64,000 bases of DNA from Anastatus disparis (lineage: Eukaryota; Arthropoda; Insecta; Hymenoptera; Eupelmidae), in assembly GCA_017163975.1 (NCBI GenBank), contig JAFFSR010000218.1, positions 62,001 through 126,000 on the forward strand, written 5' to 3'. Below are positions 1 through 12,500 of this stretch, piece after piece. The notes beneath the pieces were generated by a model. The model saw only the letters and a program-made list of their open reading frames with translations. It was not told the origin of the DNA and did not search any database. Each line of letters begins with the position of its first letter. Position 1 is the stretch's first letter. Made by a program: the position numbers and the translations under genes.

Positions 1-3000
1 ATTGCAAATTTCATAAGAAAAATTGGAATTTGTTTACGTAACAATTATTTTCCTTCAAGTACATTTTTGTTAAATTGACATGTTTGCGTAAACAATAAAT
101 TTTGCAACAAACATTTTTATTGAATCACAGTTTTTTTTAATAGAGGTATATTTACTAAATCTTTAATTTTTAACAATTATGCAATAATCTTTAAATTGTT
201 TATAATTTCGCAATCATGTACTTGAAAAATATTTCATTTAAATTTCATCATTCATTATTTTAATGCAAATTTTAGTAACCAGAATTACAATCAAATTGAA
301 TTCTAAGAAACCGAAGCAATGCTCGAATGTAAACGTTAAAAAAAGAGATAAATAATAATCACAAGTAGGTTAAAATTCTATCATACGTCCATCATCAATT
401 CATATAAAATTAAAATATTCACATTAAAAATCCGTTCGAGCAAACTTGTCAAACATATCAAATCAATGATGCAAATGTGACATATACCGATAAAAATATT
501 TCTAAATAATCCTATCTATAATAAGGAAAAAAAAATTCAAAAATCCCTGATTTATGAAGCATTTTTTTAATAAAAAGAAAGAAGAAAAAGATTGAAACCT
601 CAAGTGGAATTCCCGTGCAGCCAAATTTTATCGAGCGCTTATAAAGCTTTGCTCGCGGCGTTCAATCGTCTGGAATCGTGCGATTACATTCGTATCTCTC
701 TCGCTATATGTGCGCGTGTTTAAAAGTTCTTTTAAAGGTCAAGGGAAGCTTTGTGGTAAAGAATATATATATATATATATATATATAATCTTGAACGAGC
801 TAGGAATTGCAAAAGAGATAAACAAGAATAGAACAATTTTAAATGTCTGGTCTATTGTTAGGATTTTATATTTCTTATTGTTCTGTTATTTTTTTTTCAA
901 TCATTTCTAAATAGTTATAAGAAAGTGTGATTGAAAAATTTATTTTAGAAATTTGTTTGTTAGGAATATTAATTTATAGAAATACTGAAAATTGTTAAAT
1001 TTTTTAAAATGCATGTTTTATTTTATTAAAATTTGAAATAATTAAAAACTGATTTTTTTCTTGAAATCAATAAAAAAATTCCAAATATCAACAGTCTTTT
1101 TATTATCTTTTATCAGATTACGATTTATTGCTTTAAATTTTATAAATTTTTCTGTATAAATATTATGGCTATTATTACTGTCATCGTAAGATAAATTATA
1201 TCTTTAAAAATCAATAGTCGATATCAAACGTTGTATAATTTCTTCTTGGAAAAAATCAAGTCTTACGAATTTTCATCAAGATTAAATATATATCTTTGGT
1301 CACTTTAAAAGTCTAAGAAATTTATATTAACCTTTTTGGCTGTCAAAATTTAACGAGCTTTTATCCCCTTATTAAGTCTCCAAATGTTGTACTTATACAT
1401 CATAAATATTGTCTTATGCAAAGTCTTAATCACACGCATAGTGCTTATATTTAGTCTTTTCCAATAGTCTTAAGGTTAACTTTTTTCACTTCTGTATAAA
1501 CTAAAAAGACACTCAATCCACATTCTCATCTAATCATATTTCCTTTCAATAAAACATCAATGAAGAACTCTTGAACAAAGTAGCCAAAGACGAAGGAAAT
1601 AAGAAATGAAGCAAGTACTAAGGCGCAAAGAAAAGGCCAAGAAAGTAGGAAAGAAAAAATGAAAGAAAATGTCGAATTTCATCCTTATGGGCGTAAGAAG
1701 CTTAACTGTCAGTAGGCGCTAAGCGGCTTTAGCTATTCTGAGTAGCTTCGTTGACTATGCTTCTCTTTTTTCCTCGTGCTCCCCCTTCATAGAAGAATGT
1801 CAATATTTCTTATCATATTGGTATATGTATATTTACGTTGGTTTAGTGCATGTTGATGATTAAAATTGATTTCCAAGTTTTATTTACTCGGTGGAACCGC
1901 TTTTGAATTCCTTTTTTTTTTCTCGTGGGCGTTCGATGAGTCAATGTATACATTGCCGAATGATTTTAGAGATGATAGGTTCGAATTTCTTAAAGTTTGC
2001 GTAAAGCTTTGGAGGCTGAATTATTGACTTTGGGTCGGATTGTTCTTGTACGTAATCTATCTTCTTTTGGATATTCGAATGTATAGATAAATTTTTATTC
2101 TCAGTTATATAATCATTGAGATTAATATTTATAAACATTTTAAAATTTCAGTTATTTTCCATGCAACTTTTTTACAAAATACAATTTTAAAGAATTTATA
2201 AACTATTTTTAATGAGAATACAAATATGCAATACACATAGCATTGTATGTTAATCAAAAGAAAAAAAATGATTAAAATAGTTAAAATGGATATACCTCCA
2301 TTGTAAAAAAATAATTTAATCTAGAAATTTCTCGTTATATTATTATGTAGGTTATAGTTAGAGCGATAAAATATTAGATTGATGATAGTACACACTTTTT
2401 AATTATAAAAATACATGCTCGCACTGACCACATTTCTAGAAAATTATAAAGTGCTAAGTTTTCATCATAATACTTTTACTCAAACAATGAAACAAAAGCG
2501 TTTTAAAAGATATAACTATTTTCTGGTTTGATAAATAGCAAATAAATTAACGATAAGAATTACACTTATACTTTTATAACTTGATTTAATGAATTTTCTA
2601 ATTACACATTTGACATTGAATTTCAACATTGAAATAATATGAAAGAAAAGGGAATTGAAATTAATTAATTTTTATCACCATCCCTCCAGCCACTCTAATC
2701 AGAGCTCCGAAAAACCTTTGGCTTCATAAATTTTCGGAAACCAAACTTGTAATCTCAATCCATGCTCTAATGATTACGAGGACCCTTTATATCCACTCTC
2801 ATTTCCAAAGAAGAAACTCTAACATCCGTGACTAAGCGAAACTCAAACAAATCAATTACCCCATCATACCTCCAAAACTTCCATAAGTTACACCAGGTGT
2901 TGAAAAATAAATCGAACGTAAAGATAGCTCGTACGTCTATACATATAGCTTATTTTTCTTGCTTTTTTTAGGTATAACTTTCATGCTGCGATGCACTAAT

Positions 3001-3275
3001 TCCCTTATCGAAAATTTAGTGTACTTTGTTATCGCTGAACGTTTCTTATCGTCCCTCGACTCTCTTTTGATCGCGGCATGAGAATATGATCGAGAGAAGA
3101 AACACAACGTTTAGGTAAGAAATGATGAGTCAAATTATCTGGACTATGATGTTTTTATCTTAAGCTCTATTTTTCTAAGGTGATTTTAAAAAACTTTTTT
3201 AAATTTCTTATCTTCAAACAATGAATTCAGTGTTTGAACTTTATGTTACGTAATTAAATTCACCAAGTCATCGTT
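1..3275. other. AT-rich non-coding stretch
   Basis: I see no supported gene here. It holds short homopolymers, a TA microsatellite (763-787) and two islands of slightly higher GC (about 600-750 and 1550-1830), neither with a convincing reading frame. It lies downstream of the candidate minus-strand gene ending at 3276, so part of it may be 3' UTR or flank of that gene. Confidence 0.5.
763..787. repeat. (TA)n microsatellite
   Basis: An uninterrupted run of about 12 TA units inside a short reading frame of no coding character. The run is visible directly in the sequence. Confidence 0.95.
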
Positions 3276-4067
3276 TTAGTATTTCGCTAAACCATGTATA
3301 CCGTAATTGCACATTAAGCAACTACTATCAGTCAGGGACAAGAGAATCGCGATAATTGCAATTGTGGCAAACTTGGACTTGACATCGTTATCAATGGGTT
3401 TAAAGTGTCTATTGAGTAATTTGTAAATAGATATAATTTCAGTAATAACGACGTACGCATTGAGAAGTAAAATCCACTTGTAACAAAAGTTTAGTCTAAC
3501 CGTCAAAACAAAATCATTAGTCTGGACAAATTATTTTGTATTGTCATTCGTATTTATTAAAAGTTTTAAATGTTATTGTCTTAATTATTTGGACTTGACA
3601 TTGATAGATTTTGTTTAAAGTTATATATTTTTAATGATAAAATGGAAAATATTACGATTTAATTATGCTGATTAAAATCTTTGAATTGATTTAAAGCATA
3701 CAAAAGTACTAATATAATTGACATTATTTAAACTTATTAATTAAGTGATTTCTCTTGTCACTTAGTTAACAAGAGTCAGCAATAATAAATATACAAATTT
3801 AGCTCAAAATTCTAGTAATTTGTTAATATTTTCTAAAATTATTAACATCTTTGGGTGTTAATAAGAATTCATACCTATTCAAATACATATGTGAAAAATA
3901 TTAATATATGAAGACAAAGAAGAAAAAGAAGCTTACCTTCTAACACCGATCTCAGCATATCTTCCTCTGGTGGCTCTGTTAGTAGCATTGCCGCCTTCAT
4001 TGCCATTAGGATTTGTGTACAGTGTTAAAATTTCACTGTTTATATTACTGATAATCGGTGGTAACAT
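3276..4067 (-). CDS. candidate two-exon gene, small membrane protein of unknown function
   Basis: I do not recognise this protein. Exon 1 (4067 down to 3937) starts at an ATG after a purine-rich leader and gives 43 residues rich in Asn, Gly and Thr. About four-fifths of its codons begin with a purine, a strong coding signature. It ends at AAG|GTAAGC, a near-consensus donor, in phase 2. A matching acceptor lies at 3495: branch point ACTAAT, then TTTTGTTTT, then TTAG. Exon 2 (3495 down to 3276) continues in frame for 73 residues to TAA, with two hydrophobic segments (around residues 50-72 and 88-107 of the joined 116-residue product) and four cysteines. The intron would be 441 bp. The exon-2 partner is less certain than exon 1; exon 1 could instead be an alternative first exon of a larger gene lying to the left of the window. 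The region 3590-3627 carries a decayed partial copy of part of exon 2. Confidence 0.45.
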
Positions 4068-4340
4068 TTTGTTCCTTTCTCCCTTCCTCGTTCTTTTTTT
4101 TTCTATATACACCAAGCTACCACCCTTCACTTTGCAATCAAGCTTTGCCTGTCTGCTCCTTCCTTCTTCTTTTTTTTTTGTTAGTCAGGTCGCGAAGAAA
4201 CTCGAGCCAGACTCATTTTCTCTGAGGGTTGTCTCTTTCTTTTTTAATTCTTTCGTGTGCTTTTTTTTCCTCCTCTTCTTTCTTAATGTCGTGCTGTGTT
4301 TTCTCTTTCTTTTTTTATTCTCTCTGTATACGTAAGTCGC
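4068..4340 (-). other. purine-rich leader candidate upstream of the 4067 exon
   Basis: On the minus strand this is almost entirely A and G, with poly-A and GAAAGA runs. Similar purine-rich tracts precede other possible first exons in this window. It is best read as 5' UTR or core-promoter sequence for the exon starting at 4067. The plus-strand reading frame across it is only poly-Phe/Leu low complexity. Confidence 0.35.
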
Positions 4341-7300
4341 TGTGATGAAAGAAAGAATCCATTAAAGATTACCGTGAAGTTATACAGAAGTTGTACTTTT
4401 ATCTTCTTTTAGTAAACTTGGAATGTCAAAGCCAAAAAAAAAATTATGATGTACATCTTTTTTTTTTTGTTTCCTTTGAAAGTATTGCTAAGGAAATCCT
4501 GAGGGAATTGCTTGGATTGAAATATTGAAATTTGTAATGAGCAGAGATATGGTTTGTATGGAACTTTAGAAAGTTGCGTTGAATTAAATTTACAATAAAA
4601 AATTAACTTTACATCAAAATTTTTTATATTATAATAAAATATAAAGTAATTTAATTGTTCATTGTCAAAATTTGATTAAATGCTTTGTTTAATAAAATAG
4701 AAAAAGCCAAGTTCCAAATTGGAAATTTCGAAATCAATTAAGAAAAATGAAATAAAGTAAAATAGCTAATGGAAATCAAAGAATAATCTTAAATCATTTA
4801 ATGATGTGCAAATAATCAAGTCAACAAAGGATCCCACCTAAAAATACTTAAATTCCAAATTTACTAAAGAGCATGCAAATATTCTCAATGGATTTCATTT
4901 CTCATTTCTTGAATCGCTTACATCTCAACAGCTTTCAGTCTTCTTTCGGCTTTATTTCTTCTCGCTCGTCGTTTTCTTATTTTCCTTGTTCCTCAGTTCT
5001 TTTGCTATAGTAAAGACAGAAAAGAAAAAGCATCAAATCAGTCGTTGTTGTAAGGACAAAATGCTTTCGTTCAATACAAAAGAAGGAGCTTTTGCTCTTT
5101 TGTCTCTCGTTTACTCTCTTTTTCATACCCTTTTTTCTCTCTTTCTCTCATCATCACACAGGAAATTCAAGTTTACGTCGCTCAGAGCTATAAGCGCTTT
5201 TCGCGCGCTCGCGCATGCTTCAAAGGTGTATTCTGCGAAACGATTGTAGAAAAAAAAAAAGAAAGAAAAAAAGGAAAAAGTTGAGTTTGTTGCCTTTTGA
5301 AACGTTGAAATAGGGGGATTTGTAGATGGTGTTTAAAGGATGAATGTTTTGATGAGAGTTGTTAGCATTGAGATGTGTTCTTTTTTTTTTTTTGCTTCGA
5401 GTGTTAGAAGCTCGAGCGAATGTTTGTTCTTATATAAATACTCTGTGATATGAAATTATGATATATTTTAATATTTGAGTTTAATTCACCTAAAAGTGAC
5501 TTGCTTGTGTATATTTAAAAAAGGGAAGTATTTTATTCGAATGTTTCAGGTAAACAATTAAAAATATTCGAGTTATTATTTATTATTAGAATATTGCAAA
5601 TAATTCGTTATTTTTTTACTACAAATATTGATAAACTCACAAGAAATTCATTAATTTTGATATAAAAAATTACGATTTTGTGATTATGCAATAAAGCAGT
5701 TAAATAATCTTACTCAATTTCGCAGATTAAAAATATAGAGATTTTATAAATTTCGACCTCGTAATCAATGATTATTCAAATAGAACGTAATTAAAACTAT
5801 TAAGATGTTTCATAATAACCACTGTTTTTATGCAAATGTTTAGTTTATTTATAGACTATTGTAGATATATTATAGACAATTTTTTTTTGTTGGTACAGAT
5901 GAAAATGTAATTACTATTTAATAATCGTTGTTTTTCGTTAAGTTTTATTTTAAAAAAAATATTGCACAAACAGATCATTAACAATTTGTGCAAAATGCAA
6001 TCTAATCTCAAAATATATTCTAAATCTGGAGAAATAGTTTTAATATTTTTATTTCATAAAAAAATATTTTAAAATTATCATAATTTAATAACGTTTTTTT
6101 ACTTTTTTTTTCTTATTGTACATTTATTAAATCTACAAAAGGCTAATATATCCTCTATTTAAAAAAAAAGAATATGAACATTTAAAGAATTAGAATCCCA
6201 TGAAAATTCTTTCACATCAATTTAGCATCAGCCATAAATTCCAATGCAAATATCATTCTATACAAATTGACGAAAGTACATACGCCTCAATTATATACCC
6301 ATTCCCGTCAGAAAATTTATATACTTTCCTTAAATATAATTCTTCCACTTTTCCTTTTTTACTCCATTTATTTTTCCTTTTCCATAACTTTAACGCTCCG
6401 GCCATTCATATATGCATCGCGTATTGTTAAGACAAAAGCCTTTACACATACGCGCATACGCGCACATAAATTTTCTCTGAAAGTTAATTAGCAGCGTGCG
6501 ACTTGTACACGATATTTATAATGTTTATGTATTATATACGTGTATATATTCTTCGGTATGCTTTTACAATTGTTAGCGACCTTCATGAGATACGCACGTA
6601 TGAAAGATTGTCGTAGCGTTTAACGTTTTAAAAGTTTAACACATACCAAGTATAACATCGTGGCTTATATGGCTCTCCTTATTTGTACAACCCATTTGGT
6701 CGTATACACACACTATTCGCGAGTTCACGCCTTTTTTGTAGTCGACAAAACGATTTACTAACGTGCAGGTATACCTAAATACGCACTTTTGTACAAATAC
6801 ACGCAAAGACAAAGATATTATGTGGGTAATTTTACTGTATTTTATTTTTAATTTCGTGTAAAAATTGGTACGTATATGGTCAAAATTTTTGTACATACAT
6901 GGTGAATATTTTTTACAGAAAATAATTAAATTTCGTTGTATAAAGAAAATTTAAAAAAAATGAAGTATATTTTACAATTAAAATAAAATATGGTGATTTT
7001 ACCTGAGAAATAACTGTATGAATAAATACATATTTGTATAAAAGGCAAGTAAATAATGTACTTTTACACGTTTAATTAAAGAATGAATACGTGAGCTTTT
7101 GTTAAATTTTTTGTTGCTATATTGGTTTCCGCTGGAAATTACGCGAAAGTGACGAAGTTTTGTGGAACCAAGCGGAAATAACGGGGCGCACGTTTTTATC
7201 GCGTTTAGACGCTGACCACATCAAGAGAAAGAAGCGTTGATAAGACTCGCTTTTTTAAGTTAAGAATATTTTTTTAATAACTGTACATTCCAAAAACGTT

Positions 7301-9312
7301 TATTGTTGAAATTTTTTATAAGAAAAAAAAATAATTGTTTAAAAATTTATTTTAAAGGTTACTGTGTTTAAATATTTTTTGAAACAATAAATTCAAAAGA
7401 AATTTAAATGTTTCTTTAATTTTATCAGTTTTAAATAATTTTAATTTAATTTAAATTTAAATTATTTAAAACTGATAAAAATATAACGTTTAACATTTCT
7501 ATGAATTATTACATTACATTAAAATCACTTTAAAATATTTGGTTTTAAACAAAAAAAGAAAATAAAGAGAAGACCCATGAATAAAACTGATATTCAATTA
7601 CGGTAAAAATAATATCTGCTAAATTTATGTCAACAAAATCGTTGAGATTTTATTACTCTTTTAAAAGTCATTAAAAAAAAAGAATTCCGCAAATCGCTCA
7701 CATCTTCCCATCATCATCCTAATTTAAATTCACGTTAAAACGATTTCGCGAGTCTCATAAAACACTTAATACAAATAATAATAAACGGCGCTTTTATTGT
7801 ATATCAATAAAACGATGATTGTTTTAACACCCGTTAAATTCGACGGTTTAAAGATAACAAGTTAGGTATTGATAGCTTTAATTAGTAGTTCAATTAAAAG
7901 TGCGATAAATACGAAATTTCAATTAAATAATGAGAATTGAATTTTTAAGACAATAAAATACTCAATTTTTTAATAAAATAAAAATTAATCTCGATGAAAA
8001 TCAAATTAAAAAATATTTAATTTCATTCTGCTGAAAAAATGAAATAAAATCAACATTTTAAAAAAATTCGAAATCAGCCAAATCAGCCATAATTTTACCA
8101 TGAATATCATGAATTTATAGTTTTAAAAAAATGTTACGCTTATATTTTACGCTCAATTAATTTGAATAACATAATATCAAAATAATATATTTATAAGATT
8201 ATTCTAAATAAAAAATTTTAAAAATAAAACAACATTAATCTTTATAAAAATGAGCACTCAACTATGCCGTTTTCAACAAGAGACAAGTTAAAGCCTTGCG
8301 AAATGTAAATAATAAATACGCTCAGTCAATAAGATCGTATTTTTATGTACTCTTTTTCATAGTCTTCATTCATTGAACTTCGTGAAGTCATTAATCGTTT
8401 GGCGAGTCGTGCCATTTTAATGGACGCGCCGTCGACGCCGCCTCAACAACGTCCATGTTAATTCAGACCTATGAGAGACACACTCCAGATTCTTTTTTTT
8501 AAAAAACAAAAGTCTCTTTCGCATACGTTTGCAATTCAAACGCTTTTTTTTTCTCGTTGCGCAGTGCGTTTCAACACACGGTGAAAAACATTCAAATGAA
8601 TTTTGCATATTTTTAAATTCTATTTTTAAATTTTTGTTTGAAGTCAAGTAAAACGTGACTTTTATCTTCAAAATATTTGAAGTTTTTTTTTTGCGTTTTA
8701 TAAGAAAAATTGGATTTTTTCAAAATTTTAATTAAAGTCATACCAAAAATAGATGAATTATTCATAAATTTCGAATTTTCAAAGCTACAAAATTTTTATA
8801 TTAATATTTTCCTATTTTTTAAAATTTAATATAAACTTCATAAAAAAATGAAATAAGTTTTTAATTTAACGAACACTTCAAGCTTAAAATAATCAACTTA
8901 AAGAAAAAAAAAAGACTTTTTTATCCAAAGAAAAATACGAGCACTTAACATATAGTATCACGAGCTCGTTATAAATATTATTTCGCGACGGCGCATGTAT
9001 TCTCGGCGTTTTCTGTTAGCTCTTTTAAATTAAAAAGAATCATATCACATTGAGAACGAATGTTTAACGTCTGTTGGCTTCGTAAGTGCGAAAAAAACGA
9101 AGCAAATATGGTAAATAAATTGTTCCTTCTTTTGGGTTATAGCCTTGGACGAGTGATTATGATGTTTTATGATCTGTTTTTACGTTTATTGGAATACAAA
9201 TGTATCTTATTGATATTGGAAGATACATTGTTATCAATATTATTTATATAATAAAATTTTTTATTTGGTATTTCATAGTCTTAAAATATACTTATTGTAT
9301 ATAGGTTTGGTA
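4341..9312. other. AT-rich non-coding stretch with GC islands
   Basis: I see no supported gene. Islands of higher GC lie at about 4920-5240, 6380-6800, 7090-7260 and 8270-8600. The last contains an inverted pair TGGACG...CGTCCA (8419-8455) and two very short ATG frames on opposite strands, neither with a good donor. A perfect 22-nt hairpin lies at 7420-7480 (listed separately). Confidence 0.45.
7420..7480. repeat. perfect inverted repeat, 22-nt arms
   Basis: The arms at 7420-7441 and 7459-7480 are exact reverse complements around a 17-nt AT-only spacer. The arm includes the non-trivial core TATCAGTTTTAAA. No target duplication or element ends are obvious. It may be a MITE remnant or a cruciform-prone site. 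Confidence 0.85.
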
Positions 9313-9525
9313 GAGGTCTCAGTGGAACAGTCGGTAGAGCGATGGATTCATAATCTCGGGGGCTCGAGTTCGAATCCCGCTCTCGGCTAATTTATACCAA
9401 GCACCACTGTGTATATTGACATGTGCTTAGTTCACAAACACACTGATACAACCTCCGTCGCTAATTAGCATCGCAATGATAGCATAAATACAACGGCGTT
9501 AAATAATTAAAAAAAAAAAAAAAAA
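9313..9525 (+). mobile_element. tRNA-derived SINE, copy 1
   Basis: The head resembles a tRNA: a box A-like stretch ending GGTAGAGC, an anticodon-region ATTCATAATCTC, and a box B GAGTTCGAATCCC. A body with the motif GTGCTTAGTTCACAAACACAC follows, then CCGTCGCTAATTAGCATCGCAATGATAG, an ACGGCGTTAAAT end and a poly-A tail (about 9509-9525). The CAT at the anticodon position hints at a tRNA-Met-like ancestor. It is the only plus-strand copy and shares the whole length with five minus-strand copies. Box A is degraded (GGAACAG for GGCTCAG). Confidence 0.88.
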
Positions 9526-12500
9526 CTCGGTGAATTTAATTAGTGTGCTACAAAAAATTTTTTTTACAATTTTAAGGAGGCTTGTGCGCCTAGAACCGTA
9601 CCCAGTTAGGGCCCCGCAAAGAAGAACAAAATATTATTTTTTTATAATAAATAATTTCTATAAAAAGTGTAAATAATTTATTATTATAGTTGTAACTTCA
9701 ATTATATTTAATTATATAAAAAATATCTGTTATTTACGATTATTAATATTCTAATCACATTAATTTTAATAAATTTCTTAAATTTTTTTTTGTTAATTTA
9801 TTGATAGCGTAATTTTTTTTGACAAATTTGAATTCGTAATAAAAAATCTATAATTTTTGTTTTCGGTTCACGAGAAATTACTAATTTCATTACATTGTGA
9901 GTTATAAGCACAAATGCTATTTTTTCCATAAAAATCCATGTTAAATTTTCAAATTTCTATAATTTTTTTCTTTTTCATTCGCTCAATGACCTTATATTTT
10001 AAAATTTTTTATGAAATACTTATAATTTATACTTTTTTGGTTTTAAAAAAAATATTATTTTTAGAGTGGGTTGACTCTTCGGGCCTTTTTAGTATTTTTT
10101 CAGGTAAGACAGTTTTTTTGTTAAAATTTACAAATAATTTTAATATGAAAATTTATAAATAATGAACAATTTTAAAGAATAAAATGTTTGATTCTAGGTT
10201 GTGAGATAATTTCAATGGCAAAGTGCATATTTTGAATTTATTGGAAATTTTTGTTGTTTACAAGTACTCAAAAATTTTAAGCTACAAAAATTGTTATATC
10301 AATTTTACGTGTTCATATGCAAAACTTTAAAACTAAAATTTTAAACGAGAAAAAATTTTGACTAATCACGCAAAATTTTTTTTCATTATGGCTAAAACAA
10401 ATATGATAGTTGGATAGTTTCTGGTCTAAAACCAATTTTAAAATCTATCAAGGTTTTGATACTTTTTTTAAATACGAAAACTCAACTGTTATTTTAATTC
10501 TATTTATTGCCAAATCAATTTTTCATCACTGCTTCATCTCATATTAAAAAGAACCGCAAACATACACTTTTCATTGATCTGCTTTTAAAAAATTTCTTCG
10601 GTCAGAAAATAAAAAAACTAAAGTTTAGAAAATATGAATGTCGTAACGGCACTACAAACTCTATCTTTTTCCTATACAAAAAAAGCCACAACTGTGTCAA
10701 AGCGCTCGACTTTTCTGTGGCTTTTTAAATTAAAATGTGACCACACGGACGTTCGGATTAATGAACGACGCGCCGATGATTTTACACAAGTTATCATCCC
10801 ACGAGAAAATTCGGGATCAAGGGCAAATGTTTTGCTGGCTATTAAAACTCGTAAATCAATTTAAAAAAAAAGCTCGAAAAAAAAACACTGAAACAATATA
10901 AGAGAGCGCGTTTGTTTCTCTGATGGATTTTAAAAGTGAAAATTGATACTGCAAAGCTCTTGACCTCTTGATTTCTGTTTTTATTTATTGCTATATGGCT
11001 ATTTTCAATTTTTTCAAAGTGGAAACAGTTGTTTGTCGCCGATTGAATTTTCTGGTTGATGACTTTAGTTGTCATTCAAGGTGAACTATGCTGGAGAGTC
11101 TATATTTAATTTGCAAATTATTTTTATTGCTTCAGGTAATAGAAGAATGTTTAATAAAGCCAATTAAATAATGAAGGTTGTATTTGCTATTATTAATCAG
11201 TTTAAACTTCATATTTTTCATTGAAAACTGAAATTATCATTAAACAAAATCTCAACAATATTTTAGTTACACTGGTAAAATCGATCGGTTTATTAAACTC
11301 TTTTTAATTCAAGGCGAATTATTTTTGTGATTATCCGATCAACCAACTTGGAAATCCTTCGAATTTTTAACTGGTTATTCACCGTCTGTTTACGTTCCCT
11401 TTTTTTTAAATTTTTTCACTTTTAATTAGCATAAAAATTGATGAAGTATTTCCGGAATTTAAAATTAAGTTTTTGGGTATCTTTAAACGTCAGTGGCAAA
11501 CTTTTAAACACAACTTTGAAGTGGTTGATTTCCGCATGAAATAAAGCAAAGAGTTTAAGGCTCGAATTAGTTCGTCGGCTAAATGTTCAAAACTTTTCTC
11601 TTTCTTTTCATTATTTTGGTAAGCTTAATTTATGTGCAAATATAATAAAAGATTAAAAAATACTAAATTTTATAATCTTTATATTTATAGATATATTTAA
11701 ATATCATAAATTCGATTGTTACTAAAAATGACTTATGCAAATACAAAATGAAAAAAGCCATATTTTATTGAAAAAATCGAATAAAGGTTTCATTTTTCAA
11801 AATTTCAAATTTATATGTACACTTTACTTGAAAATAAGTCACATTAATCAAACAGAAAATTAAAATATTTCAAATTCAATCATCAAATAAATAAAAAAGC
11901 TTCCATCATTTATCAAAAAATAAAAAAAATGTCATTTTAATCCTACAATAAAGGATGAAACTTTCGGCTTAAATCCCATAACAATGCACAAACCCTACAA
12001 ATACCTCCCAACGTGCATATCGCGAGAGTTTCGAATTTGTCAAATGAATGAAGAGCTTTAAAACGGAAATCAATTCAATTTATCGTAACGCGCGTGCCTT
12101 GGCATTAAATTTAAGGGGTGTTGTCCATTGAAACGATAAAACTAAATTTAACTTTATTCAATAGCTCGCAGCGCCCCCTATCTTAACTAGAAATATTCGA
12201 TGAAGAAATTTAAAAAAAAAAGAAAGATAAGTAAAGGGGTTTGAGGAATTAATTCGAAAGCCCTTTTTTTCTGAATATACACATCTACATTTTTTCTAAA
12301 ACTTCCATTTCTGGTGCGAGGATTTAACGAACCTTTCGCCTATTTCTTTATTAACGCGGGGGTGACTTTAAAAGTGGCCTGATTTTATTAGAAGCACATA
12401 CACCCCTCTTACTTCAATATCATATTTATTTAATAAGTACTTCAGTGAGTTATGTCAAAGGATTATGAAAATTTAACGAAAGAATTATTTTGAATAGAGT

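Noticed and set aside
6636..6896. Minus-strand 86-codon frame with a GTATGT near its end
   Set aside because: Codon use looks random, there is no acceptor or domain, and it lies in degenerate alternating purine-pyrimidine sequence.
11583..11618. Possible second OBP signal-peptide exon (12 hydrophobic codons then GTAAGC)
   Set aside because: It resembles the OBP first exon in form, but I found no downstream exon with the cysteine pattern, so coincidence is likelier.
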